A stretch of DNA of 64,000 nt from NCBI RefSeq assembly GCF_026013645.1, contig NZ_CP110224.1, forward strand, positions 1,922,001 to 1,986,000, written 5' to 3'. The translations under genes were made by a program, and so were the position numbers. A model generated the notes under the pieces. It had not been told where the DNA came from, did no database searches, and saw only the letters and a program-made list of their open reading frames with translations. This stretch comes from Virgibacillus natechei. GTDB lineage: Bacteria; Bacillota; Bacilli; Bacillales; Amphibacillaceae. Below are positions 28,140-37,934 of this stretch, piece after piece (the first letter of the stretch is position 1; each line of letters starts with the position of its first letter).

Positions 28140-28164
28140 AAGGCCTCCGCATAACGGAGACCTT
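28140..28164 (-). terminator. Terminator of ndk
   Basis: AAGGCCTCCG / CGGAGACCTT stem with one mismatch and a CATAA loop between ndk and cheR. On the minus strand it is followed by TACTTTTAAT. Confidence 0.7.
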
Positions 28165-28173
28165 ATTGAAATA

Positions 28174-28620
28174 TTAGTAAATCCATTCACTATCCTGTTT
28201 TGTGTACGATACAATTTCATGTTCAGAAAAGAATAATCCAATTTCTTTATCGGCACTTTCTATGGAATCGGATCCATGGATAACGTTTTTTCCAACAGTA
28301 ATACCAAAATCTCCACGTATTGTACCAGGAATAGCTTCCGATGGTTTTGTTGCTCCCATCATATCTCGTGCGGTTGTAATTACATCTTCACCTTCCCATA
28401 CCATCGCAAAAACAGGTCCAGAAGTAATGAATTCAACAAGCCCTCCAAAAAATGGCTTGTCTTTATGTTCACCATAATGGTTATATGCTAAATCATCTGA
28501 AATGATCATAAGCTTTGAGCCAACTAATTTAAATCCTTTCGACTCAAATCTTTTTACTATCTCTCCAATTAAGTTACGTTGGACCCCGTCTGGTTTCACC
28601 ATAACAAATGTCTTCTCCAC
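28174..28620 (-). CDS. ndk: Nucleoside diphosphate kinase
   Basis: Transfers the gamma phosphate between nucleoside triphosphates and diphosphates through a phosphohistidine. The 148 residues include [13 protein letters not shown] near the start, the typical [17 protein letters not shown] loop, and the catalytic H115 in NVIHGSDS. Length and all key residues fit the family. Single gene between cheR and hepT. Confidence 0.96.
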   Translation of the reverse strand: MEKTFVMVKPDGVQRNLIGEIVKRFESKGFKLVGSKLMIISDDLAYNHYGEHKDKPFFGGLVEFITSGPVFAMVWEGEDVITTARDMMGATKPSEAIPGTIRGDFGITVGKNVIHGSDSIESADKEIGLFFSEHEIVSYTKQDSEWIY

Positions 28621-28695
28621 TTAAGCACCCCATCAACAGAATTTTTTATGTAACAAACAAAATTTTAACAAATTTTACAAAAAATTACAACTATA

Positions 28696-29667
28696 TTATG
28701 AACGTCTTTTTCCAATATATTTAGCTATATCCTGTAAGGTCTGTTTTGCTTTTTGGTCAGGCACTTCTTCTAAAGCATTTAATGCTTTCTGTAAATATAG
28801 ATCGCTTAGATTATAGGAGCGTTCAATTGCGTTTGTTTTTTGTAACCCGCTCAATACTGCTTCCATGTCTTCCTCTACCACGTTTTCAGGATTTGAGAAT
28901 GTTTCTCTTATTAAATTATTAAATGATCGATCCTGCATAGCATAGAGTACCGGAAGTGTAACATTGCCCTGTAATAAGTCATTTCCTGATGGCTTTCCTA
29001 ATTCTTTTGAAGTAGAAGTGAAATCAAGTACATCATCGATGATTTGGTATGACATACCGATATAATAGCCATACTTATATAATTTATTTGCTTGATCCTC
29101 TGGTAAACCACTTACAATAGCCCCTAATTTACAGCTTGTTGCTATAAGTAAGGCTGTTTTCCGTTTGATTCTTCGTAAATAATGACGTAGTTCTTGATCC
29201 CAATTATATTTCTCTTTTATTTGTTCTATTTCTCCAATACAAACTTCAACAATTGTTTGTGCCAAAAGACGGTGTATGTTTGCATCTTTAATTGTCGTAA
29301 TTTCTTCTAAAGCACTTGCCAATATGTAATCCCCTGTATACATGGCTACACGATTATCATATAGATGCTTTATTGTAGGCTTTCCTCTGCGTAACGTTGA
29401 ATCATCAATAACATCATCATGAACAAGTGTTGCCATATGAATCAATTCAAGGGAAACAGCTGCTGTTTTAATCCGGTTTAGGTCAAAGTTTCCTAGCTTT
29501 CCAGACAACAAGACAAAAACTGGTCGAATTCGCTTTCCACCTGCTTGCAGCAAATCAGTGGATGCTTCTCGTAACACAGGGTGCTCAGCCTTTATAACTT
29601 TATTGAGAGATTCTTCAATTACATCTAAATCCTTTTTTAAATATCCATAAGTTTTCGCTATTTTCAT
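28696..29667 (-). CDS. hepT: Heptaprenyl diphosphate synthase component II
   Basis: Catalytic subunit that elongates farnesyl diphosphate to the C35 side chain of menaquinone-7. The 323-residue protein carries both aspartate-rich motifs (LVHDDVIDDS and QIIDDVLDF) and GGKRIRPVF near residue 50. The ATG at 29667 has AAAGGTGA 5 bases upstream. It works with HepS, encoded two genes upstream, with menG in between. Confidence 0.94.
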   Translation of the reverse strand: MKIAKTYGYLKKDLDVIEESLNKVIKAEHPVLREASTDLLQAGGKRIRPVFVLLSGKLGNFDLNRIKTAAVSLELIHMATLVHDDVIDDSTLRRGKPTIKHLYDNRVAMYTGDYILASALEEITTIKDANIHRLLAQTIVEVCIGEIEQIKEKYNWDQELRHYLRRIKRKTALLIATSCKLGAIVSGLPEDQANKLYKYGYYIGMSYQIIDDVLDFTSTSKELGKPSGNDLLQGNVTLPVLYAMQDRSFNNLIRETFSNPENVVEEDMEAVLSGLQKTNAIERSYNLSDLYLQKALNALEEVPDQKAKQTLQDIAKYIGKRRS

Positions 29668-29748
29668 GTGTGTGTCACCTTTTATTTTCACTATAAGAAG
29701 TATCTATTTTATAAGACTAAAGTATAATATAACTATAGCTTAATGTTG

Positions 29749-30453
29749 TCATTTAAACCCCATATGCATGGCCGCTACTCCACCCGTATAGCTTTTAACC
29801 TGAACAGAAGAAAAGCCAGCTTCCAGAAACATTTGTTTCAATTCTTTTTTATTTGGAAAGTTTTTAGCTGATTCTTGAAGCCATGAATATTCTTTATAAC
29901 TTTTGGCAAATATTCTTCCAATTAGAGGCATAATAAAACGAAAGTATAAATAATATAATTGCCGAAACCCAAATATTGTTGGTTGTGAAGTTTCCAAGCA
30001 AACAACGCTCCCACCTGGTTTCACCACACGATGTAGCTCTTCTAAAACAGTCATATAATCTGGTACGTTACGCAATCCAAAACCTATTGTTACATAATCA
30101 AATGAATTCGCTGCAAACGGAAGCTCCATAGCATTCCCTTGAATTAAACGGAGTTGCTTAAGGTTAAGGTCCTCTTTCTTGTCCTTAGCAACAGATAACA
30201 TATTTTGGCTAAAATCCAGACCAACAACATTTCCCTGAGTCCCCGCTGCTTCTGCTAAAGAGATAGCCCAATCACCAGTTCCGCAACAGACGTCGAGTGC
30301 TTTGGATCCTTTTCTAACACTCATACGTTTTAAAACATCTTTCCGCCATGATTTATGTCTTTGGAAAGAGATGATAGAGTTCATCGAATCATATTTTTTA
30401 TATATTTTCTCGAAAACATAATGAACACGTTCTTCTTTTGATTGTTCTGTCAT
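29749..30453 (-). CDS. menG: Demethylmenaquinone methyltransferase
   Basis: SAM-dependent last step of menaquinone synthesis (UbiE/MenG family, 234 residues). Visible motifs are [18 protein letters not shown] (SAM site), [14 protein letters not shown], and [14 protein letters not shown]. It lies 2 bases after hepS and before hepT, so tail synthesis and ring methylation are encoded together. Confidence 0.95.
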   Translation of the reverse strand: MTEQSKEERVHYVFEKIYKKYDSMNSIISFQRHKSWRKDVLKRMSVRKGSKALDVCCGTGDWAISLAEAAGTQGNVVGLDFSQNMLSVAKDKKEDLNLKQLRLIQGNAMELPFAANSFDYVTIGFGLRNVPDYMTVLEELHRVVKPGGSVVCLETSQPTIFGFRQLYYLYFRFIMPLIGRIFAKSYKEYSWLQESAKNFPNKKELKQMFLEAGFSSVQVKSYTGGVAAMHMGFK

Positions 30454-30455
30454 GG

Positions 30456-31262
30456 CTACCCTTCTTCCGCTATTGAAATATTTTCACGTATATATTCATT
30501 TAACCTGGAATCAAGATGAGCTTTAATGGCTGTATACTGAACAGGTAAATTCAACTTTGAGCGTTCTAGTTGTTGCAATTTATCTTCTATTATCGTTTCA
30601 ATTGTATTTAACGTAGATGTATAAGAATCTTGAGAAGTGTTTCTTAACCAATTATCTACAAAAGAGGAAGATTCATTATTGACAAGTTTTCTTTTTTCTT
30701 GGATTAATTTATTCGTTAATAACCATTCGCTTGCAACATAATCAAGTGAAGTATCATCTACATATTTAGCGACTTTCAAAATTAATATCGATTCAATTTC
30801 TTTGACTAAATTTGTATATTCGTGAAAAGAACTTTCTTTGCTGTAATAAAGCTTCATTTTAGATTCATTAATTTCTTTTATAGCAGATGCCAAGTTATGT
30901 ATGAGGTCAAAGTCTTCAATTTCTGATAGTAGTAAATAATAGAGACCGCTATAATAGTCCCCAGCTAATACACTTAATTGTTTTGATAACTTTAATTCTT
31001 CACTCTCATCCGAGTTATTTGTTTTTGGCACCAGTTCATGCGTATCCAGCGCAACCTGAACAAGCATAGTTGTGATGATATATCTTTCTTTTTGGTTAGC
31101 TGCTAAAGCAGTATTATTTATGATTGCAGCTAGGATAGTAAGCTTTTCTTCATCAATAATGGGCTTTTGCATATACTTTTCAAGGTATGCATGTCGAATT
31201 TTATCCTCAACAAGAGCCTTAAGATGTCGAATTTCTATACTAGGAGTATTCAAGGAAATCAC
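30456..31262 (-). CDS. hepS: Heptaprenyl diphosphate synthase component I
   Basis: Non-catalytic helical partner of HepT, 268 residues. It lacks aspartate-rich prenyltransferase motifs, and [20 protein letters not shown] is typical of the family. The start is uncertain: a GTG at 31262 follows AAAGGG, and a TTG at 31253 follows GGTGA. In B. subtilis folE (mtrA) and mtrB lie between hbs and this gene; here nothing does. Confidence 0.88.
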   Translation of the reverse strand: MISLNTPSIEIRHLKALVEDKIRHAYLEKYMQKPIIDEEKLTILAAIINNTALAANQKERYIITTMLVQVALDTHELVPKTNNSDESEELKLSKQLSVLAGDYYSGLYYLLLSEIEDFDLIHNLASAIKEINESKMKLYYSKESSFHEYTNLVKEIESILILKVAKYVDDTSLDYVASEWLLTNKLIQEKRKLVNNESSSFVDNWLRNTSQDSYTSTLNTIETIIEDKLQQLERSKLNLPVQYTAIKAHLDSRLNEYIRENISIAEEG

Positions 31263-31386
31263 CTGAGCCCTTTCATCTATTCAATAAACACTTTAGTTAT
31301 TATATCATAATTTACATACAATCGATAATAAAGAATTTCGAAGAATAGATTACGGTCCAGGAGTTAATTTTAGTACACATCACATT

Positions 31387-31416
31387 AAAAAAAGGGTGCG
31401 TGTACACGCACCCTTT
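31387..31416 (-). terminator. Terminator of the HU gene
   Basis: A perfect 12-bp stem AAAGGGTGCGTG / CACGCACCCTTT with a TA centre, followed on the minus strand by a run of seven T. One of the strongest terminators in the window. Confidence 0.9.
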
Positions 31417-31427
31417 GCCCTATGTAA

Positions 31428-31700
31428 TTATTTCACGGTATCTTTAAGGGCTTTTCCTGGTTTAAAAGCAGGAACTTTGCTTGCAGGAATTTCGATCTCT
31501 TCACCAGTTTGTGGATTACGACCTTTACGAGCTGAACGCTCACGTACTTCAAAGTTACCAAATCCAATTAACTGTACTTTTTCACCATCTTTAAGTGAAT
31601 CCATGACAGATTCGAATACTGCATCTACCGCTTTTGTAGCATCTTTCTTAGAAAGTTCACTTTTCTCTGCTACCGCATTAACTAAGTCTGTTTTGTTCAT
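31428..31700 (-). CDS. hbs: DNA-binding protein HU
   Basis: Histone-like protein of 90 residues beginning [20 protein letters not shown], with the beta-arm region containing [17 protein letters not shown] and the C-terminal KPGKALKD. It compacts the nucleoid. The ATG at 31700 is clear: GGAGGAGGTGA lies just upstream, and the frame extends 36 bases further without support. It lies between spoIVA and hepS as in B. subtilis. Confidence 0.96.
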   Translation of the reverse strand: MNKTDLVNAVAEKSELSKKDATKAVDAVFESVMDSLKDGEKVQLIGFGNFEVRERSARKGRNPQTGEEIEIPASKVPAFKPGKALKDTVK

Positions 31701-31748
31701 GACATTCACCTCCTCCCGGGTAGTTTCAATCGACATTGTAACAAATAA

Positions 31749-31961
31749 TTAAACTATCATCATTTGTTCACCAATTTGCCAGTTTTTATACTTAGATATC
31801 ATCTGCTTGATAAGATGACAAGGCTTATAATAACTGAGTTTGCCACAAAATTCAACAATAAGTATCAATTTTTTAGCTTTTAGTGCATTATATGCCTGAT
31901 TTTCTATTAAAAATGGGGACATAGATACAATTATTGGTAATTGGTTAACTCCAGATTTCAT
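31749..31961 (-). CDS. Doubtful small open frame between spoIVA and hbs
   Basis: An open frame that could code about 70 residues from an ATG at 31961 (MKSGVNQLPIIVSMSPF...), or 95 from a TTG at 32036. Neither start has a convincing ribosome binding site, and the longer form begins in the T run of the spoIVA terminator. Hydrophobic and basic residues alternate, and I do not recognise the sequence. The region should also hold the hbs promoter, so the frame may be chance. Confidence 0.25.
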   Translation of the reverse strand: MKSGVNQLPIIVSMSPFLIENQAYNALKAKKLILIVEFCGKLSYYKPCHLIKQMISKYKNWQIGEQMMIV

Positions 31962-32043
31962 AATTATTTTTGCCTTACTAAAGTATATACGACATTGTAT
32001 GGCGATTTCCTGCCGTTTCTCTATATATTTTTTCAAGAAAAAA

Positions 32044-32063
32044 AGCAGCTAATTAAAGCTGCT
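32044..32063 (-). terminator. Terminator of spoIVA
   Basis: AGCAGCT / AGCTGCT with an AATTAA loop begins at the spoIVA stop codon and is followed on the minus strand by seven T residues. Confidence 0.8.
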
Positions 32064-33540
32064 ATAATATAATGGCTATTAAACCACCAGATCCTTCATT
32101 TATGATTCGCTCCAATGTATCCTTTAATTTATATCTGGCGTTTTCAGGCATTAGTGATATTTTCCCCTGTATTCCTTCTCTTACAATCGAACTGAGAGAT
32201 CTACCAAAAATGTCTGATTCCCAAATGGATAATGGATCATCCTCAAAATCTTGCATTAAATATCTTACTAATTCCTCACTTTGCTTTTCTGTACCAATGA
32301 TTGGGGAAAATTCTGATTCCACTTCCACCTTTATCATATGAATGGAAGGAGCTACGGCTTTTAAACGGACTCCAAATCTAGAACCCTGCCTGATTATTTC
32401 TGGTTCATCCAGTATCATGTCCTCTAATGTCGGTGCAGCGATACCATATCCCGTTTGTTTCACCATTTTAAGTGCACCTGATACCTGATCATATTCTCTT
32501 TTCGCGTGAGAGAAATTTTGCATTAATTCCAATAAATGATCTTTCCCTCGAATTTCTTCGCCAACAATTTCTTTTAAAATTTCGTCATATAGGTGGTCTG
32601 GTGCGTGCAAATCAATTTCAGCAACACCCTCACCCATTTCCATTCCCGCTATATTTGCTTTGTCAATATAATCATATTCGGAGAAATTGCCAACAATTTC
32701 GTCCACATCTCTTAATCGTCTAATGTCCTTGACGGTTGATTGAATTGCTTTTTGATAGTTCGTTCTTAACCAATGATCTTCTTTAAGTACCATTACCCAG
32801 CTGGGGAGATTCACATTAACTTCAAGTACAGGAAATTCATACAATGCTTCACGTAAAACATTATAAACATCATGTTCCGTCATTGACTCAATACTCATAG
32901 AAAGTACGGGTATGTCATATTTTTCTGTTAGATCCTGACGTAGTAGTTCTGTGTTCTGACCTGTTGGATTAGTTGAATTAACTACCATTATAAATGGTTT
33001 GCCAACTTCTTTTAATTCGTCTACTACTTTTGCTTCTGAATCTTCATATTCATTTCGTGGGATTTCACCTATCGTCCCATCTGTAGTTACAACAACACCT
33101 ATTGTAGAATGCTCTTGAATTACCTTTCTAGTACCAATCTCAGCTGCATCATGAAATGGTATTGGTTCCTCGTACCATGGCGTGTGGATCATTCTAGGAC
33201 CATTCTCATCTTCAAACCCTTTAGCACCTTCGACAGCGTACCCTACACAGTCTACCAATCGTACATTTACATCAAGTCCATCCTCTACATTAATGGATAC
33301 TGCTTGATTTGGAATAAACTTCGGCTCTGTTGTCATAATGGTTTTACCGGCTGCACTTTGCGGTAATTCATCATGTGCTCGAGAACGCTCGCTTTCTTCT
33401 TCGATATTAGGCAGGACAACCAACTCCATAAATTTCTTTATAAATGTTGATTTTCCTGTACGGACAGCTCCTACAATACCAAGATAAATATCTCCATTAG
33501 TCCGTTTAGAAATATCTTTAAAAATATCAACTCTTTCCAA
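32062..33540 (-). CDS. spoIVA: Spore coat morphogenetic ATPase SpoIVA
   Basis: Forms the base layer of the spore coat on the outer forespore membrane by ATP-driven polymerisation. The 492-residue protein has Walker A GAVRTGKSTF near residues 24-33 and a long central region (TEPKFIPNQAVSI and following) typical of the family. The C-terminus is conserved. Start is a TTG at 33540 with GGAGGGGATC upstream. A sigma-E-like promoter lies about 70 bases upstream, as expected for a mother-cell gene. Confidence 0.96.
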   Translation of the reverse strand: MERVDIFKDISKRTNGDIYLGIVGAVRTGKSTFIKKFMELVVLPNIEEESERSRAHDELPQSAAGKTIMTTEPKFIPNQAVSINVEDGLDVNVRLVDCVGYAVEGAKGFEDENGPRMIHTPWYEEPIPFHDAAEIGTRKVIQEHSTIGVVVTTDGTIGEIPRNEYEDSEAKVVDELKEVGKPFIMVVNSTNPTGQNTELLRQDLTEKYDIPVLSMSIESMTEHDVYNVLREALYEFPVLEVNVNLPSWVMVLKEDHWLRTNYQKAIQSTVKDIRRLRDVDEIVGNFSEYDYIDKANIAGMEMGEGVAEIDLHAPDHLYDEILKEIVGEEIRGKDHLLELMQNFSHAKREYDQVSGALKMVKQTGYGIAAPTLEDMILDEPEIIRQGSRFGVRLKAVAPSIHMIKVEVESEFSPIIGTEKQSEELVRYLMQDFEDDPLSIWESDIFGRSLSSIVREGIQGKISLMPENARYKLKDTLERIINEGSGGLIAIIL

Positions 33541-33610
33541 AAGATCCCCTCCCGATCCCCGTACTTATTATTATTATTATTAGGACAAACGACGAATAAT
33601 TAACATTACA

Positions 33611-33640
33611 AGTCTATGATGTTGTCCTATCAAAATATGC
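33611..33640 (-). promoter_or_regulatory. Putative sigma-E promoter of spoIVA
   Basis: On the minus strand GCATATT (33634-33640) and CATAGACT (33611-33618), 15 bases apart, fit the sigma-E consensus (-35 near KMATATT, -10 CATACANT) well. The distance to the TTG start is about 70 bases. Between promoter and gene lies a run of six TAA/ATT triplets (about 33566-33583). Confidence 0.6.
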
Positions 33641-33659
33641 CTTAAATATGTGAAAAACA

Positions 33660-33857
33660 ATATAAATCTGCACAAACCCTTCTAAGAGGTTGTTCGATGG
33701 TTGTTCAAAAAGTCACCGATTAGTAGTTGCGAATCTCTTCGTTAGCTTGTTTTTCGTTAATCAGGTAGTAAGGATAAGGGCCTTCTACTAAAACCGCCCT
33801 TTTTGATCAAAGACTCTCATGTATTTTCAATCAAAAAAACAGATGAAAACAAATTAT
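33660..33857. other. Intergenic stretch with a repeat-like palindrome
   Basis: No gene seen. GTTGTTCAAAAAGTC (near 33702-33716) and CCCTTTTTGATCAA (near 33803-33816) are partly complementary arms about 90 bases apart, like intergenic palindromes known from Bacillaceae. The sequence occurs once in this window. Confidence 0.4.
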
Positions 33858-33884
33858 CCCTTGCAACAATATATGTTACAAGGG
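33858..33884 (-). terminator. Terminator downstream of yphF
   Basis: CCCTTGCAACA / TGTTACAAGGG form an 11-pair stem with one mismatch and a short TATA-containing loop. Weak T tail on the minus strand (ATAATTTGTTTTC). Confidence 0.6.
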
Positions 33885-33906
33885 AATTAATATGATATAT
33901 TTATTT

Positions 33907-34632
33907 CTATTTTGTAGAAAAGACAGGCTCTCCATCACGAATTGTATAAGGGAGGGAATAGGCAGGTACAAATGGTGTATTCTCCGCTAAAATATACCTA
34001 ATATCATCACCTTCTTCATAATCGTGTTCAAATTCGTTCAATGCATTATTTAATTCTATGCGATAATCAACATACAAATTCCCTTCCACATCCATAATTA
34101 TAGGAAGGTTTTCATTCGAAAATGGGCTTTCTACACTGGGTTCAGTGTCTAATCCTAATTTTTGATAGTCTAACGTATATACATCATCTGCAATCTCTTC
34201 CCCAAAGGGAGGGTAAATATTTTCATTACGATAAAAATCAAGCTGTACATTTATGCTACGTATAGCTTCCGTAATTTGTAGATCGATTAGCTTTACACGA
34301 GGATCTTCTTCTGGAGTTAACAGTGTATATTGATAGACTCCTCCGTTTTCATAGGCAGTTCCAGGAGTTTCAGAAAGAAGATTGCTTTCTTTTAAAGCAG
34401 TGAAATCAATTTGGTACCTCTGGAAAACCGGAGTATCACTTGACATCGTTTTAATAGGTACAAGACCTTGTTCTTCTTCCTGATACGTTTCAACTGCAGT
34501 TTGAACTCGCTCCAGCTGTGCTTCATTAGATGGTTGATTTTTAGCTAATTCATTAGTTGGAGATAAACAGCCGCTTAGTATCATCGTAAATATTAGCAAA
34601 GTTAATATACGATACACATATGTAAATTTCAT
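33907..34632 (-). CDS. yphF: YphF-like lipoprotein
   Basis: Secreted lipoprotein of 241 residues. The signal peptide ends in the lipobox LSGC near residues 19-22, and an acidic outer domain follows. No known catalytic motif. Size and place upstream of spoIVA match B. subtilis YphF, whose role is unknown. It follows yphE by 21 bases, so the two are likely co-expressed. Confidence 0.8.
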   Translation of the reverse strand: MKFTYVYRILTLLIFTMILSGCLSPTNELAKNQPSNEAQLERVQTAVETYQEEEQGLVPIKTMSSDTPVFQRYQIDFTALKESNLLSETPGTAYENGGVYQYTLLTPEEDPRVKLIDLQITEAIRSINVQLDFYRNENIYPPFGEEIADDVYTLDYQKLGLDTEPSVESPFSNENLPIIMDVEGNLYVDYRIELNNALNEFEHDYEEGDDIRYILAENTPFVPAYSLPYTIRDGEPVFSTK

Positions 34633-34653
34633 TTGAATACCCTCCTTGTAGGC

Positions 34654-34851
34654 CTAACTTGCTGGCCCGCTAAAAACAATATAAAAAATAATTAAAGCAC
34701 CTAATAGTAAAAATAAGTAAGCAAGAAGTGAAACAATTCCTGCTAACCAGCCCTTTAGTTTATATCTGCTAAACAAAATAAGGCCAACGGCTAAAACTAA
34801 AAAGATAATGCCTACAAATGATATGTACATTTTAAGCATTCCTAATGACAT
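34654..34851 (-). CDS. yphE: DUF2768 small membrane protein YphE
   Basis: Protein of 65 residues with two membrane helices (MYISFVGIIFLVLAVGLILF and a second hydrophobic block to the end), separated by a short basic loop. It matches the DUF2768/YphE family in length and place. Function unknown; neighbours are sporulation genes. Confidence 0.8.
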   Translation of the reverse strand: MSLGMLKMYISFVGIIFLVLAVGLILFSRYKLKGWLAGIVSLLAYLFLLLGALIIFYIVFSGPAS

Positions 34852-35009
34852 TTAATTCACTCCTAAAATCCAAATAAGTTTCACTTTCCATGAGGTATTA
34901 TAACATACCGCTCATAATCTAAGTATCAAAACCTTTTATTCAAAATATTATGTATCTGGCTATCCGATATTTTCCTGAAAGGAGTGGTTTTGTGTAAAAA
35001 AAATAAAAT

Positions 35010-35039
35010 CCGAGATGAAGGGGGCTATCCTCATCCCGG
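35010..35039 (-). terminator. Terminator downstream of spoVIF
   Basis: CCGAGATGAAGG / CCTCATCCCGG form an imperfect 11-pair stem; the minus strand continues with ATTTTATTTTTTTT. It separates spoVIF from yphE. Confidence 0.75.
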
Positions 35040-35140
35040 TCTGACTAAATAATGTCCACAGCAACTCTATCCATGAATGCTTGTGCGATTTATTTTATGC
35101 AAGTATACGCCTTAATGTATCCTCACTTGCCCAAGTACAG

Positions 35141-35401
35141 TTATTTATTAAATAATTGATTTAAAGATTCTGTATCCATTGGCATATTATTTTTAATAAT
35201 AGACTCTACAATTTTATCCTCTTTTCCCTTTGATAACGGTTTATCAGCTAATTTTGATAATTGCCGAACCAATCTTCTCACTGTTTTTTCATCGGAAAAA
35301 TCCGCATTTTTTACAGAGTCAGCCACTTTATATACATCGTTGGGATTAATGTTTGCATTTTGTTGTATTTTGTCGAACAAACCTTTTTGAAAATTATTCA
35401 C
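35141..35401 (-). CDS. spoVIF: Stage VI sporulation protein F
   Basis: Small protein of 86 residues of the SpoVIF/YjcC family (MNNFQKGLFDKIQQNANINP, KTVRRLVRQLSKLADKPLSK). In B. subtilis SpoVIF is a mother-cell protein needed for proper coat assembly. It is located elsewhere in that genome, so its place here between gpsA and yphE is a local feature, next to spoIVA whose product builds the same structure. Confidence 0.85.
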   Translation of the reverse strand: MNNFQKGLFDKIQQNANINPNDVYKVADSVKNADFSDEKTVRRLVRQLSKLADKPLSKGKEDKIVESIIKNNMPMDTESLNQLFNK

Positions 35402-35460
35402 AAACTCTCCTCCTTGCTAACTTATTTCAACATATTATATGCAAGAAAGGTGATTCCGTG

Positions 35461-36498
35461 TTATTGTGAATAACGTTCCGTTAATAATTGCGCTAGGTCG
35501 TCCATTTCCTCTCGCTTATTTCTATTCATTAGTTGTTCTACAACCTCTTTTGGCTCTAATTCATCAAATAATATTTGGTGAATTCCTGTAGTTATTGGCA
35601 TTTCTACATCTTGATCTGCAGCAAATTGATGGGCTGCTTTAACGGTTCTTACACCTTCTACAACCATCCCCATTTGTTCCAGTACATCGTCTAATTTATA
35701 CCCTTTACCTAATAAGTTCCCGGCACGCCAATTACGACTATGTTCACTCGTACATGTGACAATTAAATCTCCAACCCCAGGTAATCCCAGAAAACTAAGT
35801 GGATTGGCTCCAAGAGAAGTTCCCAAGCGTGCTATCTCAGCTAAACCTCTTGTTATGAGAGCAGCCTTTGCATTATCTCCATAGCCAAGCCCATCCGATA
35901 TACCAGCACCTAGGGCAATTATATTCTTTAATGCACCACCTAATTCTATACCTAAAATATCTGGACTGGTGTAAACGCGGAAAGATTCATTAATAAATAA
36001 ATCTTGAGCAAAATCCGCATTTTTAATATTCATAGAAGAAACCGTTACCGTAGTTGGTTGTCTTAATGCAACCTCTTCCGCATGACTAGGACCAGATAAA
36101 ACAACAATGTCTTCAGCCTTATAACCATCCAATTCCTCACTGATCAGTTGAGAAACTCTTTTCAATGTAACTGGTTCAATTCCTTTAGCGGCATGGATAA
36201 TTGTAACGTCATCTTTACGTATTTCATTAAGTTGTCTGCATACATCGCGTATAGCCTTTGTAGGAACAACAATAATAATTGCGTCGACATCATTAATTGC
36301 TTCTTCTAGGTTATAAAATGCTTGTATGTGTTCAGGTAACATTACATCTAAGTACTTTTCATTTTTGTGCGTTTCATTAATAGTATTCACTTGATCTTGG
36401 CGATGAGACCAAAGGCGAACTTCGTTTGAATTGTCCGCTAAAACAATACTTAATGCTGTCCCCCAACTTCCCGCCCCCAATACTGCGACCTTTTTCAT
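35461..36498 (-). CDS. gpsA: Glycerol-3-phosphate dehydrogenase [NAD(P)+]
   Basis: Makes sn-glycerol 3-phosphate for phospholipids. The 345-residue protein has the Rossmann loop VLGAGSWGTALSIVLADN at residues 5-22, HAAKGIEP, the catalytic lysine region GGALKNIIALGAGISDGL, and LITRGLAEI. It follows der by 17 bases. Confidence 0.95.
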   Translation of the reverse strand: MKKVAVLGAGSWGTALSIVLADNSNEVRLWSHRQDQVNTINETHKNEKYLDVMLPEHIQAFYNLEEAINDVDAIIIVVPTKAIRDVCRQLNEIRKDDVTIIHAAKGIEPVTLKRVSQLISEELDGYKAEDIVVLSGPSHAEEVALRQPTTVTVSSMNIKNADFAQDLFINESFRVYTSPDILGIELGGALKNIIALGAGISDGLGYGDNAKAALITRGLAEIARLGTSLGANPLSFLGLPGVGDLIVTCTSEHSRNWRAGNLLGKGYKLDDVLEQMGMVVEGVRTVKAAHQFAADQDVEMPITTGIHQILFDELEPKEVVEQLMNRNKREEMDDLAQLLTERYSQ

Positions 36499-36515
36499 AT
36501 GTCACCACTCCCTTC

Positions 36516-37826
36516 TTATTGCCTTTGTCGAGCGAATATTTTAATTGGTGTACCAACAAATCCAAATGCATCTCTTATCTTATTCTCTAAAAATCTTCTA
36601 TAAGAAAAATGCATAAGTTCCGGATCATTTACAAACACAACGAAACTTGGTGGTTTGACAGCAACTTGTGTTGCATACAGTACTTTCAAACGCTTCCCTT
36701 TAAGTGTAGGGGTTGGATTCATTGCTAATGCATCCATTATAACATCATTTAGAACATTAGTAGGTACTCGTTTGGCATGATTCTCACTAGCAATTTTTAT
36801 AGAAGGAATTAGTGTATGTAATCTTTTCTTTGTTTTTGCAGATAAAAAAACAATTGGAGCATAATCCAGAAACTGAAATTGATTACGTATTTTTGTTTCA
36901 AATTCTTTCATTGCTTTTTCACTCGATTTGATGGTATCCCATTTATTCACAACAATTACAATTGACCGCCCAGCATCATGTGCATAACCAGCGATCTTTT
37001 TGTCTTGTTCTATTATTCCTGTTTCAGCATCAATTAAAACCAAGACGACATCTGACCGTTCAATCGCTTTTAATGCCCGAAGTACACTGTACTTTTCTGT
37101 TGTTTCATAGACCTTTCCGCGTTTTCGCATTCCCGCAGTATCTATAATAACAAAATCTTGATTATCTTTTTGTAAATGTGTGTCAGTGGCTTCTCGTGTT
37201 GTACCTTCTATCTCACTTACGATAACTCGTTCTTCATTTACAATTGAATTAACCAAGGACGATTTCCCGACATTTGGTCTTCCGATTAAACTGAAGTAAA
37301 CGGTATCTTCGTTTATTTCCTCATTATTCTTTTCGGGAAAATGCTTGACTACCTCGTCTAATAAATCACCTAAACCAAGACCATGTGACCCAGAAATGGG
37401 AAATGGTTCGCCGAAACCAAGCGAATAATATTCATATATATTTTCGCGCATTTCTGGATTATCAATTTTGTTAACACCGAGTACTATCGGTTTATTTGAT
37501 TTATATAACAGTTTCGTTACTTCTTCATCAGCTCCTGTTATTCCTTCTCTTCCATCTGTCAAAAAGATAATAACATCGGCTTCATCAATGGCGACTTCGG
37601 CTTGGTGACGCATTTGTACAAGTAGTGGTTCGTCACCGACCTCAATTCCACCTGTATCAATAACGTTAAACTCTTGCGTTAACCATTCTGCTTGAGCATA
37701 TATCCTATCTCTTGTTACACCGGGAACATCTTCTACAATTGATATTCTTTCCCCAACTAGTCTATTAAAGATAGTTGACTTACCGACATTAGGTCTTCCT
37801 ACAATAGCTACAACAGATTTCCTCAT
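36516..37826 (-). CDS. der: Ribosome-assembly GTPase Der (EngA)
   Basis: Essential GTPase for 50S assembly with two G domains in tandem. The 436-residue protein has [15 protein letters not shown] at residues 9-23 and [15 protein letters not shown] near 180. Each is followed by a DTGG/DTAG motif and NKID/NKWD, and a C-terminal KH-like domain ends in [15 protein letters not shown]. Complete. It precedes gpsA. Confidence 0.97.
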   Translation of the reverse strand: MRKSVVAIVGRPNVGKSTIFNRLVGERISIVEDVPGVTRDRIYAQAEWLTQEFNVIDTGGIEVGDEPLLVQMRHQAEVAIDEADVIIFLTDGREGITGADEEVTKLLYKSNKPIVLGVNKIDNPEMRENIYEYYSLGFGEPFPISGSHGLGLGDLLDEVVKHFPEKNNEEINEDTVYFSLIGRPNVGKSSLVNSIVNEERVIVSEIEGTTREATDTHLQKDNQDFVIIDTAGMRKRGKVYETTEKYSVLRALKAIERSDVVLVLIDAETGIIEQDKKIAGYAHDAGRSIVIVVNKWDTIKSSEKAMKEFETKIRNQFQFLDYAPIVFLSAKTKKRLHTLIPSIKIASENHAKRVPTNVLNDVIMDALAMNPTPTLKGKRLKVLYATQVAVKPPSFVVFVNDPELMHFSYRRFLENKIRDAFGFVGTPIKIFARQRQ

Positions 37827-37934
37827 GAAAGGAACATCCTTTCTCTACGCATTCTATTTATTTCTAATAACCTCATTCATTTTAGCAAATGTGGTTGATA
37901 TTAACAATGAATTTTAGTGCTTTACAATTATAAA

